NCBI GenBank assembly: GCA_034509925.1
Contig: CM067535.1
Coordinates: 4,143,001 to 4,207,000 of the forward strand
DNA length: 64,000 bases
Direction of reading: 5' to 3'
DNA from: Hirudinaria manillensis
Lineage: Eukaryota; Annelida; Clitellata; Hirudinida; Hirudinidae
Both the position numbers and the translations under genes were made by a program. The number at the start of each line of letters is the position of its first letter. The stretch's first letter is position 1. The notes beneath the pieces were generated by a model that worked only from the letters and a program-made list of their open reading frames with translations, made no database searches and was not told where the DNA came from. This document shows, piece after piece, positions 61,367-64,000 of the stretch.

Positions 61367-62532
61367 CCACCCGCCACCAACTCTCCACCTGTGCATAGCA
61401 ACCTCTGGCTCTCTCAAAAGCCTCTTAAGTGAATGTTGATTTACTCCTCACCTTTTTGATTGGATTGCTTCAACCCCGTGGGTGGTCGCGGCGGAGAATG
61501 GAGTGCTTGGGCGATAAAAGAGTTTAAGGTTCAGGCAAACGCCGAAGGTGGAGCGCAGAATGCAAAACACCATCATCGTCGCCGTTATCATCATCACCAT
61601 CATCGTCGTCGTCATCACCATCATCATCATCGGCGTCGTCATCATTAACATTAGCGGTCAGTTTTCCCTCGGAGATGCTTCAGTTTAATTTTTTTTTCAT
61701 TCGACCCAAAATTAAATTCTTTTGTGGACTCCTATTTTTCCTTGGAAATAAAATATAAATTAAAAAAAACAAACAAACAAATACTTAATCGTTTAACAAA
61801 TGCACTTAAAACCCTTCATTTTAAACTCTAGTTTATGCTGTTGTAATTAAGTTATAATTCATCTGTTAATCCGTCATTAATTGATTGGCAAAATCAATTC
61901 ATGGACGGGGATCTTTAGTACCTAATCCACCCAGATCTTAATCTAACCTCACCTTAACCTTGTCAGGGCATGACCCACATCTGCTGACATTGGAAACACC
62001 CAAACCAAACTTTACCAGTAACGCCTGCGACGCCACTTTTTCCTGTTTTAACTTCGATGACGACACATTACTTTACAATTGAAATTACGATTATAATTAC
62101 AATTACAGTCACATTTTAATTACAAATACAATTAATTCTTCCTCGGAAAAACTTTAATGGAATTTATGAGTTTTTTTTAAATTATTTTTTTTTTACTTTT
62201 TTTGACTTAAAACTTCAAATTTTATAAAACTATAATATTATATTAGTTTCCGTTCCATTGCATTTGCAGACTAACAACTTACATAATGGCTTTGAAAAAT
62301 CTGTAGGGAAATATATCAATTGCGATTTAATAAGCAATAAAACGCTTAAATTCTGTTTAAATTGGCAATGTATTTAAATTTTACTTTGTTTTCCTTGTTG
62401 TTATATTAAAATAATTTTATTACCATAATTGCATTAAAATTATATTATCGTACAGGTAGTCAAATTTAAATTATTCTAAAATTAATATAAAAATAAAACA
62501 CTATTAACAGTCTTTTTTTCAGAGGAGCAAAA
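61367..62532. other. Intergenic, AT-rich, with CAT/CGT repeats
   Basis: 61565-61645 is a CATCAT/CGTCGT tract. The remaining kilobase is AT-rich. A pyrimidine tract ending in AG at 62521-62522 could be the acceptor of a 5' UTR exon for the gene at 62609. Confidence 0.5.
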
Positions 62533-62580
62533 ATGCGGTTAACCCAGTTTAACATAAAAACAACAAAGAAACAAAAATAA
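62533..62580 (+). CDS. Short upstream open reading frame (15 codons)
   Basis: An ATG at 62533 opens a 15-codon frame (MRLTQFNIKTTKKQK) that stops 28 bases before the main ATG at 62609. If transcribed as the leader, it could lower translation of the main frame. Confidence 0.35.
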   Translation: MRLTQFNIKTTKKQK

Positions 62581-62608
62581 CAACTAAAGCTTCCAGATCA
62601 AAGCAAAG

Positions 62609-64000
62609 ATGGAGTTCTATTCGGACCAGAACCAGGACCAGAACCAGGACCAGGAGATGGACATGGCAGTAGAATTTTTAACGTGTTTAATGACAATACA
62701 GCCAGAAGACGTGGCTTGCATGGTGCAGTTTGAGGACGGAGTTATGTTGACATCGGCCCTGACACACATTGAGAATACCTTGATGACGTCCGGCATGGTA
62801 TCCCATGAGGTATCAAAGAATATTCTCTATGCAATCTTCGGCATTTTTCAGCGCGAAACCCTGGCAATGGAGATGAAGCTGCTAAGGAAAGTATGGAACC
62901 TGTTATACGTCGTGTGCAAAAATTTTAACCAAGCAAGAGCCGACCTCGTCGAGATGGGCATTCTTGACGTGGCCGTTGATATCATGAAACGAGAAATGGA
63001 ATATCTGGCTAATATTCAAGATCTGACGGATCTCGCCAATATCACGATTTCCGTACACGTCATTTGCCCATTTTTTCCAGCCGTCAAAGTTTCATTCTAC
63101 AACGATATCAATGATAGTTCAAGGAACATCTTACACTGCGGCCCGATGAACCAGAACCCTAAGTCGTCAGAAATCAAAGCTTTGCTCGATGCGACCTTTC
63201 CCGCTCTGTTTGCCATCTGCCAGACGCCAAACTGCCCGAGTATCTATCAAAATTTGTTGCTGAAAATGGTCCACTGGGCAAATGAAACCAATCACTTGGA
63301 CACAATCGTGAAACTCCCGTGTCTTCTGGAGTTCTCGAAGATGTTAATGGATGGCAATAACAAGGAGACCATCATATTGGGTTTCGCTTTCGCGAATGAA
63401 ATCAATCATAGGTTTAACCATTTTCTTACACAACAATTTTACGAATTTCTGAAAACCAAGAAGGCAGTCATTTTAAGCTGGCCAAATGACACGCGCCTCG
63501 TCTGGATGTATTCGATGTGCTTTGTTCTGATAACATATTGGCTGAGCGAGAGTACCGTTTCGAAATTTCAAGTCGATGAAGAGAGTTATACTTCTCAGCT
63601 TGAACAGTTAAATAGCATCTTGAACTCAATCAAACCGGATAACGATCAATCAACTGTTATTGATACCTATACCGGACTCAGACGAGAGCTGATTAAAATG
63701 CTGGATCTACCAAACATGAGACATCACAAAGGAAACTTGATCCCAAGTTCGGAAGGGGTCCAAAAGTTTCAAGAAATGGTAAAATTCGTCATGACGACCT
63801 TAGAAACGCTATTGATCCGCACCGATCATCTCAAGATCGAGACTGAACTTGAAGAGTACGACGTAGGTCGTTCTGTTCCCTTATCATACAGGGATATAAG
63901 TTTGGGTTTGTTTAATACGCCTTCTTTCGACAGAGTACTTGGGGAGTCAAAATTACCAGCGGAACTAAAGTCAAACCCACTAGTGCGGGCTCTGAGACTG
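62609..64000 (+). CDS. Large intronless open frame, helical protein of unknown function (partial)
   Basis: 464 codons without an intron or stop run to the window edge, in contrast to the many-exon genes around it. The protein starts MEFYSDQNQDQNQDQEMDMA, where three direct DQNQ repeats come from GACCAGAACCAG units. What follows is rich in Leu, Ile, Met, Asn and Glu, with alternating amphipathic helices (SKNILYAIFGIFQRETLAME, ADLVEMGILDVAVDIMKREM, LLKMVHWANETN, ANEINHRFNHFLTQQFYEFL). This suggests an ARM/HEAT-like solenoid. I recognise no catalytic motif; further domains may lie past the edge. The single long exon suggests a retroposed origin or a lineage-specific intronless gene. Confidence 0.7.
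   Translation, partial: MEFYSDQNQDQNQDQEMDMAVEFLTCLMTIQPEDVACMVQFEDGVMLTSALTHIENTLMTSGMVSHEVSKNILYAIFGIFQRETLAMEMKLLRKVWNLLYVVCKNFNQARADLVEMGILDVAVDIMKREMEYLANIQDLTDLANITISVHVICPFFPAVKVSFYNDINDSSRNILHCGPMNQNPKSSEIKALLDATFPALFAICQTPNCPSIYQNLLLKMVHWANETNHLDTIVKLPCLLEFSKMLMDGNNKETIILGFAFANEINHRFNHFLTQQFYEFLKTKKAVILSWPNDTRLVWMYSMCFVLITYWLSESTVSKFQVDEESYTSQLEQLNSILNSIKPDNDQSTVIDTYTGLRRELIKMLDLPNMRHHKGNLIPSSEGVQKFQEMVKFVMTTLETLLIRTDHLKIETELEEYDVGRSVPLSYRDISLGLFNTPSFDRVLGESKLPAELKSNPLVRALRL

Noticed and set aside
1..64000. tRNA, rRNA or other structured RNA genes
   Set aside because: I looked for A/B-box-like and cloverleaf patterns while reading and found none convincing; a tRNAscan-SE and Infernal run would decide.

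Overview
This is a nuclear genome segment from an animal, most likely an invertebrate. The genes have many small exons with GT-AG introns. ATT, GATG and CATT microsatellites are everywhere, and proteins match animal families end to end: a RING-bearing Brat/TRIM-NHL protein, PALB2, NADSYN1, RRM1, RFWD3 and a GT92 glycosyltransferase. I cannot name the species; a lophotrochozoan would fit but is not proven. I built exon boundaries by hand from splice sites, reading phase and remembered family sequences, and no alignment was run.

Layout. 1-12.6 kb: a plus-strand brat-like gene (666-7190), then about 5.4 kb of T-rich DNA that may be its 3' UTR. 13-16.3 kb: a minus-strand gene that I identify as a compact PALB2 (FANCN). 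It shares a roughly 400 bp head-to-head promoter region with plus-strand NADSYN1 (16.7-22.4 kb). NADSYN1 converges on minus-strand RRM1 (23.3-29.75 kb). 30.5-56 kb is a duplication-rich block built around RFWD3 (FANCW). It holds a broken 5' copy of RFWD3, the intact 14-exon gene, an extra complete copy of its last exon, and five copies of an unrecognised small multi-exon gene (about 158-199 aa, with a mitochondrial-presequence-like N terminus and one to three hydrophobic segments). Two non-LTR retrotransposons interrupt one duplication unit, and the sister unit keeps both empty sites. 56.3-58.7 kb: a minus-strand GT92 glycosyltransferase. 58.7-62.5 kb: mostly simple repeats. 62.6 kb to the end: an intronless open frame for a helical protein, cut by the window edge.

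Functional themes. RRM1 makes dNTPs, NADSYN1 makes NAD+, and PALB2 and RFWD3 both act in homologous recombination and interstrand-crosslink repair. Whether this neighbourhood is more than chance is open. The likeliest undescribed element is the five-member tandem family. All five copies keep intact frames and splice phases, and four share a conserved inverted GGAATGT/ACATTCC pair just upstream of the ATG.
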